Origin: Cyanoderma ruficeps
Taxonomy: Eukaryota > Chordata > Aves > Passeriformes > Timaliidae
Direction: 5' to 3'
DNA: 64,000 nucleotides
Assembly (NCBI GenBank): GCA_008694505.1
Contig: VZDJ01000052.1
Location: 7,067,955 to 7,131,954, forward strand
Shown here: one piece after another, positions 50,459 to 61,355 of the stretch
Layout of the letters: the number at the start of each line of letters is the position of its first letter
Numbering within the stretch: position 1 is the stretch's first letter
Made by a program: the position numbers and the translations under genes
The notes under the pieces: generated by a model
Seen by the model: the letters and a program-made list of their open reading frames with translations, nothing else
What the model was told of the DNA's origin: nothing
Database searches by the model: none

Positions 50459-52917
50459 CAGGCTGGAAGAGGATGGTTTAAGCTACCACAAAGAATAAAC
50501 CACCTTGGCGATTTGGTTTCCCTTTATTCCTGGATCTCCATCCTCAACAGGCCCAGCAAAGCTCCAAAGCTGTGCCTGACTTCCACCAGACCAGGGTCTG
50601 AAAAGTGCAATTACTTTTGGTGGCTACAGGAAGTTGGAACCAGTGTTTTCAAAGAAACAAATCGGTTACAATATCCAAAAAATGCATAACTAAAAAGAAG
50701 TAAAGAGAAGCACCCTCCCTTTTCCAGTCTATCCCACATCTCTCAGTGCTACAGGAGACCATTTCTGCTGCCTGTGATTCCCTAAGACTGCTCAGGGCTG
50801 CAATAATGAGCCCATCCCAAGCTAATGTGTTTCACAGGACCTGTAAACATCCATTTTCTTTTGCTGGTCACTGATTAAAAGAAAATACATTAGTCAAGTT
50901 TAAGCCTTCACCTTTCAGCAGACTGCTGGCACAGCACATAAACACTTCTTGTGAAACCCTTCTAATTTACATTTCAATGGACCACAGCCCTGATCCACAC
51001 TGGCATGAAAACGTCCAGCACTGGCAGCTTCAAACATACAGAATGGATGTGGTGCCAGCATCCCTCATGCTTCCTCTGACCTTCTATAGGCTCCTACAGG
51101 GGCTGCCAGGAAACCAAAGCTTCAGCATCACATCGGTGCTTGGTTTGTGTGGAGAGTCTCAGCCCCAGCAGCAATTAATGCTGGTGATAAAGCTGTTTGG
51201 TTTTTTTTTTACTGGACAGCCAGTTCAGTTTCCCTACAAAGGTCATTCACATCGGTTCCCAGAGCAGACAAAAACTGATGGGCTCTACCAGTTGGAGCAA
51301 ATTTGGAACTGCTTACTAAGGGATAAAATTCGGTATCACAACAGGAAATCCCAAGGCCTGTTCCTGTCCCCTAGGCTAATTGTGTTGGTCTGGCAGTGCA
51401 CCCTCATTGCTGAGCCATCCCTTCTCACTAGAAAGAGCTCCCAACACTCCCCCCACCTCTTTGTGCTTTGGCAGAAATCCGAGTGTATCCTCCACGCTCG
51501 GATCTAAAGCAAACCACCGTGTCATCGCTCCGGCAGAAAAACACGCAAATACCCTCCCACCTTCAGAAAGCAGCAAAACGTTAAGCTTTATGGGTACAAC
51601 AACTAATATAAAAAAAAAAATTAAAAAAAAAAAGCCTGACTATTTAATGCAACGTTGTGGTTGAGAATTTAACCACACGAAAGGCAGAAAATTCAAACGT
51701 ACAATTCCCACAGAAACCATAACTTGGCCACGTTTCACGTGCGCGCGTCAAGGCAGAGACTTTAACAGCGCGTCCCCCCCGTCTGAATTATTGCATTTGC
51801 AGAAGAGGTACGGCTCTCCCTTCCCACTGCTTCTCCCTTCTCCTCCTCCCTTCGCTTCTTTCACCTCGTTTTTTTCCTCATATACGAATCCCCAGTGGCA
51901 AAATTTATGAAAAATTAGGGGAAGGAGATGCCGCNGGGGGGGGGGGGGGGAAGAGGGAAGGAGTGTGACTTTGGGTAAACACACACGCACTGGACAGGGT
52001 TGAAAAGCAGACCTTAGCCTCCAGACTGCTTCCAACTTCAGCTGGTTTGTGTTCAGGCCCCTGGGCTTAAGTTCTTTCCTGGGGCAATGGCTGAAATCTG
52101 CACCATAACTTAAGCCTGATCACACAGCCCCCTGCAGAATTAACCCTGGAGGGTGCTGCCCCACAGACAACCTGCCAAGTCTCAGCTCCTTTCTTAGCTC
52201 TGCAACAAGAATTTCGATTTGGCTAAAGATCTACCCAAATCCACTTTGGCCAACACACTCCTGTTTCCCAAGGCAATGTTACGTAGGCAAATGAGGCGGT
52301 TTTAATTCACCCCTTAGTGCCAACAAACTTCTTTAAAAGGGCAGGCTGAGTGAGATCAGCCTTTGCACCAGTCTGGACCAAGAGGTTACCTCCACCCCTC
52401 TACCACTACAGATAAAACAATGCCAATACTGCACAAAATCCCAAGCTTCTCTGCTCAGCTTTCAGCACAGTAAACACTGGCATTGAATATGCAGGCAGCA
52501 AACCTTCCTCCATCTCCCATCCCTGCTACTTAATCCCTTCCTACCTGCTCCAGAGAAGGAGGTACAGCAAGCATTACACTTTTTTTCTTCCTCAATTTCC
52601 ATCCCCAAGTTTGGAGCCTTGGACTTTGCTTGAGCATCTTTACTTGTATAAGCAAATGGGCATTTGTACCCGGAGGGAAGATGTGGTTCCAGCCACTGAT
52701 CTGGACTGCCTGCCTCACTTGGCCCCAGGCAGTCACAGAGGCCAGTGTGGAATATGTTATACTTAATGTGCTGTGCTGCCTCGTTTTTGGCTCTGAGGAG
52801 CCTGTCCTAAGTGGCCCGAGCAGTTGGAAATCTGAATTTCTTGGCACTAGTGAATTTCAGCTTGTAGAGAAGAGAAAAACGAGGTTCATTTTACAACAAT
52901 TAAGAGCATAAAAATAG

Positions 52918-53360
52918 ATGAGCCATTCTGAGTCACTGATGGCCCATCCAACCCAGTATCTCGTTTTCCCCAGCGGGGAGCACCGGGTTCTTCAGAAGCA
53001 AACATAAGCAGCATGGCAATTACAGTGATCCCTCTTCTGGTATAACCCCTCAGATTCCAGCAATCAGCAGTCTGGGGACTTCCTGAGCCAGAGGTTGCAT
53101 CTGGACCATCATGTTTAATAGCTCCCAGTAGACTTCTCCTCCATGAATTTGTCTAATCCCTTCTTGAACCCATTTATACCGTTGGCTTCTACAACATCCT
53201 GTGACAAGGAGTTTCACACTGCAAGTGCACACTGAGGGTGTTGGGGGAAGCAAGGGGGGGAGGAAAACTTCCTTTTCACTGATTTCAACTCGCTGCCTAA
53301 TCATTTCAGGGAGTGCCCTCCAGTTCCAGTAGTACAAACAGCAGTAAGAAGTCATTGTTT
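52918..53360 (-). mobile_element. ancient CR1/L3-type LINE 3' fragment
   Basis: Plus-strand text TGATGGCCCATCCAACCCAG, GCATGGCAATTACAGTGATC, CAGCAATCAGCAGTCTGGGG, ACTTCCTGAGCCAGAGGTTG, TAGACTTCTCCTCCATGAAT and CTTCTACAACATCCTGTG follows the antisense of an old amniote CR1 subfamily. CACTGATTTCAACTCGCTGC follows further on. The order matches throughout, with a roughly 35-bp G-rich interruption near 53,230-53,265. It may extend a little beyond 53,360. It is inactive, and the minus-strand 101-codon frame here is spurious. Confidence 0.75.
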
Positions 53361-55137
53361 CAGAGCTTGCTTCCCACCATCCAGACCATTACCAGGTTCA
53401 TCCAAGCTTCACTTTAATGGCTAATCAGTATCTCATACAGTCTATTTATATGTCTCTCATACCAATGCAATTCCCTGTATTCACCACCTTCCTCGGTGCT
53501 TTTGTTTTCACTGTAACCCTTCTGATACAGGAATTTTTTTCTTTGGTAACCAACCATCCTGATAACTAACGTGAGTGCATTTACCAGAAGAGTTTTGAAA
53601 CCAAATTCTTTACCCTGAAAACACAGGCACAGTTATAGACAAAAAGAAAAGGGAAAACTAATTTTGCACTTTGGTGGCTTCATCGACTTCAACTCAACAA
53701 CTGAGCTTTACTCAGATTTATGTCCAACCTTCTCCCAGCCACACAATATATCTCGTGAGCTCCTACATACACCTATATATAATAATACAATCATATTATA
53801 GCATAATGATATATTATTTTTTCAATAATTACTATAATTGAATTATGCAATAACTCATAATTATACTGTAAAATGCTATGATGATATAAGCATAACGCAC
53901 ACATATATATTTAACTTTTTTATACACAGGCATACACGCGTGTTGTACATAACACATAAACAATACAAGTTATAGCACATTAATTTGAAACGTTAATCCT
54001 AGTTATTTAAAGTAATTTTAGGAGACTTTAAGGCTAAAATGGAGTTTATAAAATTTTCTGCGGTGAAAAAAGAAAATTGTCCTTTCTTTTGAATTGTTAA
54101 CTTTGAATTGTTAAGTCAAAAGCAATACTTTACTACATCTAAAGCTTTAATTAAAATCCATTTTTTCCCCATCCATATTTTTAACAAATTTTAACAAAAA
54201 TAATTAAAAGGATGCCATAAAGGCAAAATCGGATATTTCTTCTTTTGGTGAAGAGGAGAAGGAGTAATAGTTCAATCTTGGCCAAGAGAAGTTTTGAGAA
54301 CCAGTTACTACCTGCCAGCAATTAAAGGTGCACTTAACCAAACACCACATCAAATGACAACACCATACACCCACGTTACCATGGACATACCATTGTGCAA
54401 GCGCAGAAATAAATATTTAAGACCAATTAAATCTTAGTCAGATGCCTAGAAATAAAGAAATGTGTTTTTCTTTGCTGTTCTCATGGAAAACATCTCACCA
54501 AAAGCCATGGAGCCTGATGCCTGGTGAGGTTTTCTCTTTAACCTTTCATTGTGTTGGTTTGTTACTTCTTTCTTTGGGGCAGACACATACACACAGGCCT
54601 CTCTAAACATATTGATGCGTGTGTATTAAATAAAAACATCCATTCTGCTTGAAAAGGTTTTATGAGGGCTCTTTAATGTCTGCACATCATAAAGAAGACG
54701 GAAAGGCACTCTGCATACACACTGCATCACTCTTACTGTACCTACCAGTCACTCACATGGTATCAAGCCAGGGAGAAGTGAAAAGGGGAAAACTCCACTT
54801 GGTGAAATGTGAAGAGGAACAATCCATGCCAGGCAGAAAAGGACTTCTTTGCTGGCATCTGGCCCCTCTCTGTGCCCTCATAAACAAAGCAAAGCACGTT
54901 ATTAATCTCTGTCAAATGCGAAAGTCAACTTGTGTTCCTGCATGGGCTGCAAGGTCTGGTGGTCCACGGGCAGAAGTTCTGCCTGCTTTGCTCTGGGAGG
55001 GATAACACTCCACAGAGGGGGTGCTGGGCAATGAAACAGTCCAACCTCATCATGTGAGGTTTTTAAAAGGATTGCAAGCAAAACCTCCACCCCTCTGTGG
55101 GGAGATTTCCTGCTGGACCAGAAACACCTGCACGTTT
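53361..55137. other. AT-rich non-coding DNA
   Basis: No gene is seen. About 53,755-53,985 is low-complexity AT-rich sequence with many short inverted ATA/TAT stretches. The rest is unique. The 118-codon frame at 54,649-55,005 has no known domain. Confidence 0.6.
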
Positions 55138-55325
55138 TAGAATCATCAAGTCATTAAGGTCAGAAAAGATCTTTATGATCATCAAGTGCAACCATCAACC
55201 CATCACCATGTTCACCACTAAACTGCGTCAAGCTCCACAGTCACACATTTTTTAAGGATTTCCAGGGATGGTGACTCCACCACTTCCCTGGGCAGTGTAT
55301 TCCAACGCTTTACAACCCTTCCCAT
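55138..55325 (-). mobile_element. CR1 LINE, 3'-end fragment (antisense)
   Basis: The plus strand reads AGAATCATCAAGTCATTAAG, GTCAGAAAAGATC, ATCATCAAGTGCAACCATCA, ACCCATCACCATGTTCACCA, CCAGGGATGGTGACTCCACC and ACTTCCCTGGGCAGTGTATT. This is the reverse complement of the CR1 3' region. The 3' terminus is at 55,138. Similarity stops near 55,325, so the 5' part is truncated or lost. Confidence 0.93.
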
Positions 55326-55740
55326 GCTTTGCACATTCAGCTTATGGACATTTTGACAGACTGACAGACTGTGGAAAGCAGCCACCATATCCCATACCTT
55401 GCAGGGACTTCCAGTAACCACCACACAGGCCATGGTCCTTTCAGGCAGGACTAGCCACACTTCAGTCCTCCTTGCCACAGGCTTGTCTACCCTGTTCCTA
55501 AGGATGCCCAGTAGCAGACACATGCTGGGCTCCCCAGGCAATCCAATCCAGGATTCCACCAAAGTGCATCATCAAGGATCTGTCTGTCTTTGTGTCTTCC
55601 TACTGTCTGACACCATCTCCCATCACAGGGAAGGGGGCAGGGAAGAAAAATGAAGAGCAAACAGTCTATCCAGCCTTCATTAGCAGAAATGTTCTTGGGT
55701 GTCTTCTTGGTCGACCTTGTCTACTAAGACGTACTGAGAG

Positions 55741-55815
55741 ATAATAACAATAATAATTAGCACTTACACAGCACTTAATCCTCAAAGCGCTTTACAAACA
55801 TTAGCTAATTAACTA
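55741..55815 (+). mobile_element. MIR-like ancient SINE fragment
   Basis: TAATTAGCACTTACACAGCA, CTTAATCCTCAAAGCGCTTT and ACAAACATTAGCTAATTAA follow the MIR-type order (TGAGCACTTACTATGTGCC, GCTAAGCGCTTTACATGCATTA). The AGCGCTTTACA core is the strongest part. It may belong to a related reptile/bird SINE or LINE tail. Confidence 0.5.
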
Positions 55816-55843
55816 AAAGGCAGATTATATATGTGTCTGTACA

Positions 55844-55863
55844 TATAAATAAATAAATAAATA
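55844..55863. repeat. (AAAT)n short microsatellite
   Basis: Four to five units of AAAT/TAAA occur after an ATATATGTGTCTGTACATAT stretch. It is short and unremarkable. Confidence 0.85.
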
Positions 55864-58377
55864 TAAGAGATCTGGGAAGCCTGCCACGTTCATCCTTGCA
55901 GAAGTAAGGCCCTGCAAGCTGCCTGCACTACAGAAACCTTGCTGCTTCCAGTGGCACGTCGTGCCAGCTTGGTTCAAAGCCCACAGATCAGCTTATGAGT
56001 TCGTGCTCTGCCATTCATGTAGGGAAATTTCTTTAGGACAACCATGAGATGGTATTAATTAAGCAGTCTGACTTAATTTAATACTCAATAGGCTTATTTT
56101 CCAACACGAGGAGTTGCTAACGACTGTAAATACTTGCATTATAGTTGCTAGCCACTTTAAGTAATTGCTAGATCCCAATTAAACTCTCAGAAAAAGAAAC
56201 AAGGTCAGGAAAACGGCGGCGTTTTTAATCTCCCACTATCTCACATAATCCCTGTGTATTTCTTTTCCTTTCAACTCAAATACACACATTGTTATGGATG
56301 AGCTCATTTTAGGAAAGGTTTCTTCTTGAACTGAGCAGCTTCACGTGACAAGGGAGGGGACTTTTTTTATGACTTTTGTCATATCCGTGAAAAAGTGGTG
56401 GTGGTGGGCCCATAGGTTGTGTCAAAAGGGAGGTCAAGACCCCGTGGGTTGATTTGGGGACAGGAAGGCTTAAAGAGGTTGTATGGAACACTCCATTCAA
56501 CATCTCCTCATGTTCTATCTACTTATGTCTGTACTTTGGCACAGTTTTGGGGCTGTCCTGGAGACCCCAAGCCCAGCAGCAGTGGGCAGTGCTCTCTTTG
56601 CTGGCAGTTCTGGCTGCTCTCATCCACCTCGTGGAGTTGGCAACAGGGTTTTGTACCTGCCTCTACCTTTCCCTTCACCTCCCCCTGTTTTGCATTTTCT
56701 AACGTTGTGACTGAGCTGGAAACTCTGATACATTCCAGGCTAGTAGCCTGTGACAGCTAGACGAAACTCCAGCAAGCCAAAAAATAAAATTTTAAAAAAA
56801 GCAGCAAATTAAAGAATGAGAACTGTATGAAATGTAAATGGAAGGCCACTTTCCTGACTTGTGGGCAAGGTGGTTGTCATACAGTGAGATCAAATTCATG
56901 CTGCACATGCCTCCCTTAGAGAAAAAGGTCCCTATCTCAGACAGAAGATCTCTGCCTTAAAAACCAGTTCTTACTCTGAATTTTCTTTGAAGTTTCAAAA
57001 AAAAAGAAAAAAAAACACACAAAAAATACCCACAAAACAACCAAAAAAGTAAAAGAAGTGACATTCAAAAGCTGAACATTGCCTATTTTCAGGCCAACTA
57101 CAGCTCCTTCTGCAACAGGGCATGGACCAGACAAGGTTGCAGCACTGCAGATCCATACTGTCTCCCCCAGGTTCAGACCATTACACTTGACAGCAGTAAC
57201 AAAATTCATTAAATTGAAAGGAGGAACCAAAACCTGCTTCCTACTGCACAGGTCTAATGTCCACAGAAAGCAATAGGAATCATACCAGGCAGATGGCAAG
57301 AGGATTTAACACTTTCTATTGTAATTTATTCTCTTTTAAGAAAGGAATCAGACTTGAACACAAGCCTGAAATGTGCTTGCCCAACATCTTAAATATTCCC
57401 ACCACCAAAACAAAAGCAGCAGGTATGTCGCTTTTTTATTTTATTGTGTTTATTTTTCTACTTGCAGTGGAGTCTCTCTCTCTCTGGATACAGCTGGACT
57501 ATCTCTGCCAGTGGACATACCTGGGGCNTGCATTTAGAATGCAATAGATTATATCAAGTGTCAGATATTTTCAAAACGCTTCCCAAGGGACAGTACTCCT
57601 ATAAATTCTTCACACATGCACTTCTTAACTTTCCATACTCTGAGTGCTGTGTTGCCCATAGACCTGCTGGTGTTACTGCAGGAATTAGAGCAAAGATTTG
57701 CACTGGATGCAAATTGGACAAGGCTCCCAGTGCCTTTCAGGATTGTTCACGAGAGAAAAGAGCCTGTATTTAAATACACAAATCCATAGGATAGCAACTT
57801 TTTCACTTCTGTGAATGCATAAGTTAAAGCAACGCTATAGTTGTTGAAATTACTAATTTAGAGGTTGACAGATCTTTAAAAAAAAAAAACTGAGAAAAAT
57901 TATTACTTTCCTTCTGGCTTGGTGATCACATAATATAGTTTTGATATCTGCACATTTTCTCAGAATTAACACACTCAACAGATGTCCAGACAGAAAAGAA
58001 ATAATTTTGCTCACAAAGAAGCACGCTGTACAAATGGCGAACCAACATTAGAAAACTAAATCCACCTACATGTACTCAAACTTAATATGGGCGATGCACA
58101 TATTTGAAAACATCTGTGTATAAGTTTAATTGTATCACAGAAAAACCCTGGAGAAGATTCTGGTATGTCCCCAGGGTCTTCAGATGAATTTTTTTCCTAT
58201 CTAGAGTGCCCATGAAATGAACTTGTAGATCCTCTGGCCTCATGAAGCAACATTTCCAATGTTTGGAATGTTCATGGAACTAAGAGCTGGAAATGGTAGC
58301 ACTCAGAGCACATTTGTTTTATCTTGTTTGGGATTTTTTCTTCAAGAGGAGAGTGTGCTCTCGTATTATGGGGTGTT
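55864..58377. other. unique non-coding DNA
   Basis: No gene is recognised. At about 56,035-56,230 lies an AT-rich, repeat-free patch with GGTATTAATTAAGCAG and CTTAATTTAATACTC, a weak regulatory candidate. An A-rich tract lies at about 56,998-57,055 and a (CT)n run near 57,470-57,484. A single N at 57,528 interrupts two overlapping plus-strand frames. Confidence 0.55.
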
Positions 58378-58732
58378 CATAGTCAGAGAACCACAGAAAA
58401 TGCTGAGTTGGAAGAGACCCATGAGGAGCATCAAGTCCAGCTCCTGGCCCTGCACAGGACACCCCAAGAGTGACACCCTGTGCCTGAAAACATTGTCCAA
58501 ACACTTGTTGAGCTCTGTCAAGTTTGGTGCTGTGACCTCTTCCCTGGGGATCCTGTCCCAGTGCCCAACCACCTTCTGGGTGAAGAACCCTTTCCTAATA
58601 TCCAACATAAACTTCCCTGTCCCAGTGCCCAACCACCTTCTGGGTGAAGAACTCTTTCCTAATATCCAACATAAAACTTCCCCGACCCAAATTTGTGCCA
58701 TTCCCTGTCACTGGTCACCACATCAGTGTCCA
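58378..58732 (-). mobile_element. CR1 LINE, 3' region (antisense) with internal duplication
   Basis: The plus strand reads ACCACAGAAAATGCTGAGTT, GGAAGAGACCCATGAGGAGC, ATCAAGTCCAGCTCCTGGCC, CTGCACAGGACACCCC, CAAGTTTGGTGCTGTGACCT, CTTCCCTGGGGATCCTGTCC, then a duplicated segment, and ends with TGTGCCATTCCCTGTCACTG GTCACCA. This is the reverse complement of an avian CR1 3' region. Its 3' terminus is of the same type (TGAGTTGGA, ATCAAGTCCA) as the tail of the tRNA-Ile SINE at 14.4 kb. A 162-codon plus-strand frame runs through it (58,259-58,747) and is not a gene. Confidence 0.95.
58552..58680. repeat. 64-bp tandem duplication inside CR1
   Basis: CCTGTCCCAGTGCCCAACCA starts at 58,552 and again at 58,616. 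The two copies (64 and 65 bp) differ by one substitution and one inserted A, so the duplication happened after the CR1 inserted and is fairly recent. Confidence 0.95.
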
Positions 58733-61306
58733 TTGATCTGGAAATGAGGTGAAGATGTACTCGAAAAGAAAAGGAGAGCAAAGGGAAAGGCAAAATGTTT
58801 GAAGACCCTGCACTGATACGCCGGCATCATTTTGGTTCCTTGCTCCGTGCCCTGTTGGAGGAGCGGCTCAGCCATCAGAGGGAGCCTGGAGGAGCCCTTC
58901 CTCACCCTGGGGCAATGCAGGAATGGGCGCAGACTCAGTCCCCTGCGCCTTCAGACCCAGGGCAGGGAGGCAGGGAGGGCACACAATAGTCAGGGAGGGC
59001 ACACAATGGAGGGAGCCACTCCTGCAGCCAGGAAGAGGAAGGAGAGCAGAAGAGGACTCACCTCAAACTCCTCCTTGGCGTGTTCCCACAAGCCAGAGAA
59101 ACACCCACCTGCCCCTGGCAGGGAGATGATGTGTTCAGAGATAAACACTCTACCCTGCCCACAGGCCTTCCAACACCCACAGCTACTGAGCTCTGCCCAC
59201 ACCTAATCCTCCCTCTCTGTAATTCCCTTGAAATCGGGCATTAACTAACTTTCTTTCCACCTGTCACAACCCACAGGGAAATCCCGGGCCAGATCCAGCC
59301 CACCCAGCCAGCTGGGACACGAAAAGGTTGCAAGTGCACTGCGGCCTCATCAGAACCAGCCCTCAGAAAATACTTGAAAAAGAGAACAAGCAGAAGAGCT
59401 TCTCCCAAAAGATACAAGTCCCTCCTTTACTGTGTGAAGTACTCTATGAAACCAACGTGCTATTTATGTCGAAAAATGAAAGGCAATTAAAAAAAAAAAG
59501 CCTGTTTTATGTTGCTCAGCAAGCAACAGCACTCCTACATAACCCTACTCTTTAGAGTGAGGGTCTTTGCACACCAGTCTAACATTCCTTTGACTCCAAC
59601 AAAGTGGAATAAAATCTATTTCAAATATATTATTTGATGAAAGCAGATGTCAGCAGATACTGCCTATGTAATTGATATTTGATTTATTCAAGATTTATGC
59701 ATGCTGTGCCTTAGATTTATTAATGATAATCCCCTGCTCTTGTGTTTAATATAGTGGAACCAAAACATAATTTGCTGGGATCAGTCAGAAATGCATCAAA
59801 GTGATTAACTCTACATGCAAACCATTATCCAGTGACATCCCTACTGTGCATAGTGCAAAAGGAGGCAATAATACAGTAATTGGCTTCACTTAAGCAAGTC
59901 AGATATTTGCTGTGATTGCTGGTAAAATTTGGTCCCTTTAATCTCAATGGTGCTACTTCTTCACATCCTTCATCTTCCCTTGATACATCCCTGTTTGCAA
60001 AAGAGTCAGAAACTTAAAATAATAATAATAGTAAAATAAAAAGCAGCACAGCCAAAATTCCTTCAACCACCTGGCAATTTAAACATAAGGAAATCATCAG
60101 AATCACAGTCAGCACGGCAGTGAAACTCAGCTCTGCTCCTGAGAGCAGCTAAGAGTGTCCCTCCCCTCTCTGGACCCATGCTATTTGCAGGTTGTTCATG
60201 GCATCCCTCTCACTGCAGGGATGGAACAGAGAGCAGCACAGCAAGAATAGCTTGAAAAGACCTCGGAGGAGGGATTAAGTTCAGGGGGGAGGAGAAACTG
60301 TGACTCTGTGAGTAATCACAGAGGTTGGAAGGGCACATCCTCAACTTCAGCTTCTCCTCACCTCTCAGGTGCCAGTCCTTGATCCAGGGAAGAAGCAGGA
60401 ATCCCTCAGCTCTTGGGACTGGGAACAGAAGCTTCAATGAAGAGGCAGAGGGCAAAAAAAGGCACAGAAAACCCCAGTGCACACAGGCAGAAGGAGGAAA
60501 GCTGCTGGAAAAAGGCAGGCTGCGAATTTTCTCACTGGAGTCATGACAGCCAAAGTCTCCATTTAGCCTAATTAATTGGTTCCACTCTTGAACAATACAA
60601 TTTCGGCTACATGTCTTACGAGTTGTTACATTTCCAGGCAGATCCATTGCCACTGCAAGAGCAGCCATGTGCTTCTGTGCTGTGGAACTAATTTTTTATC
60701 TCCTGGACCTGCAAAGTCATTCCTCTCCCCATGACTGGCTGACCTACAGGACTGGCTGGATTCCTCTTTGCAAAATTCAGAAAAGCACCTTTACCTCTGA
60801 GTCTCTTAAGCACAACTCCTGAAGCTGTCTGGGCCCCTAACAAACAGTAAAAGTGGTGTTCTGACATTCAGTCTAATCAGAAAGGAGACGTCCTGAGAGA
60901 GGAGGAGTTTTTAAACGAGATGTTAAAATCCACCATCATTATGACTTATGGAAAGAACATGCACTTAACGTGATTTTCTCTTTCTTTCCACCTGAAATGA
61001 CAAAGTGTAATTAAAAAAAAACCAAGCCCAAAGGCTTGTTTCTTCTAGATACAAGGGTGATGTGCTATGATACAGAATTCCTCACTAAAAAAAGTTCACC
61101 CTGCATTGAGGGTGCTGGCTGAAGAGCATGGTGCATGCAAGCCCTGAAAAATTTGAGAGAAAATACAGATTCACAGCAGCTAGAATGGGACACTGGGCCT
61201 GCCTTGCCACAGACAAGCTTTGTGACCTTCTAAATTGAAAAGAAGGACCCTCTGGATTAGGCTTGTTAGAGCAGATGCTTCTGCATCTCAGATTCTTCTC
61301 CATTCT
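58733..61306. other. unique non-coding DNA
   Basis: No gene is recognised. A 20-bp tandem duplication CAGGGAGGGCACACAATAGT lies at 58,971-59,008. The segment 59,565-59,900 is AT-rich, repeat-free and has regulatory-like texture. A short (AAT)n run lies near 60,018. The 152-codon minus-strand frame at 60,210-60,668 shows no known domain. Confidence 0.55.
59565..59900. promoter_or_regulatory. candidate conserved non-coding block
   Basis: This repeat-free AT-rich sequence includes TGTAATTGATATTTGATTTA, TTTATGCATGCTGTGCC, GATTTATTAATGATAATCCC and AGAAATGCATCAAAG. It combines homeodomain- and octamer-like words. There is no frame. The call is inference only. Confidence 0.27.
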
Positions 61307-61355
61307 GCTCTCTCTTGTTCTTCCTCTTCTTCTGAGAGGAAGAACAAGAGAGAGC
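61307..61355. other. perfect 21-bp-stem hairpin
   Basis: The left arm GCTCTCTCTTGTTCTTCCTCT (61,307-61,327) and the right arm AGAGGAAGAACAAGAGAGAGC (61,335-61,355) are exact reverse complements separated by a 7-nt loop TCTTCTG. A second small hairpin follows (TCTTCTTG / CAAGAAGA, 61,377-61,397), and a 6-bp stem precedes it near 61,275. It could be a foldback created by a replication error, a short inverted-repeat element or a small hairpin RNA. No transposon family is recognised, and a typical microRNA precursor would usually show a longer, imperfect stem. Confidence 0.9.

Larger units (their letters stand above)
47887..52917. other. unique non-coding DNA
   Basis: No gene is recognised. The plus-strand frame at 50,977-51,507 (176 codons) has no known domain and is treated as chance. 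Two candidate conserved blocks (48,180 and 49,195) and a 19-bp repeat (50,407) are listed separately. At 51,725-51,775 there is a small CpG cluster containing CACGTGCGCGCG. A single ambiguous base at 51,935 precedes a run of 15 G, a likely sequencing-difficult site. Confidence 0.55.

Noticed and set aside
50977..51507. 176-codon plus-strand frame
   Set aside because: No domain, signal peptide or family resemblance is seen. It has the size expected by chance and no promoter or splice context could be argued.
58259..58747. 162-codon plus-strand frame
   Set aside because: Most of it is antisense CR1 including the 64-bp duplication.
60311..60340. AATCACAGAGGTTGGAAGGG, resembling a CR1 3' end
   Set aside because: The match is too short and the following sequence does not follow CR1.
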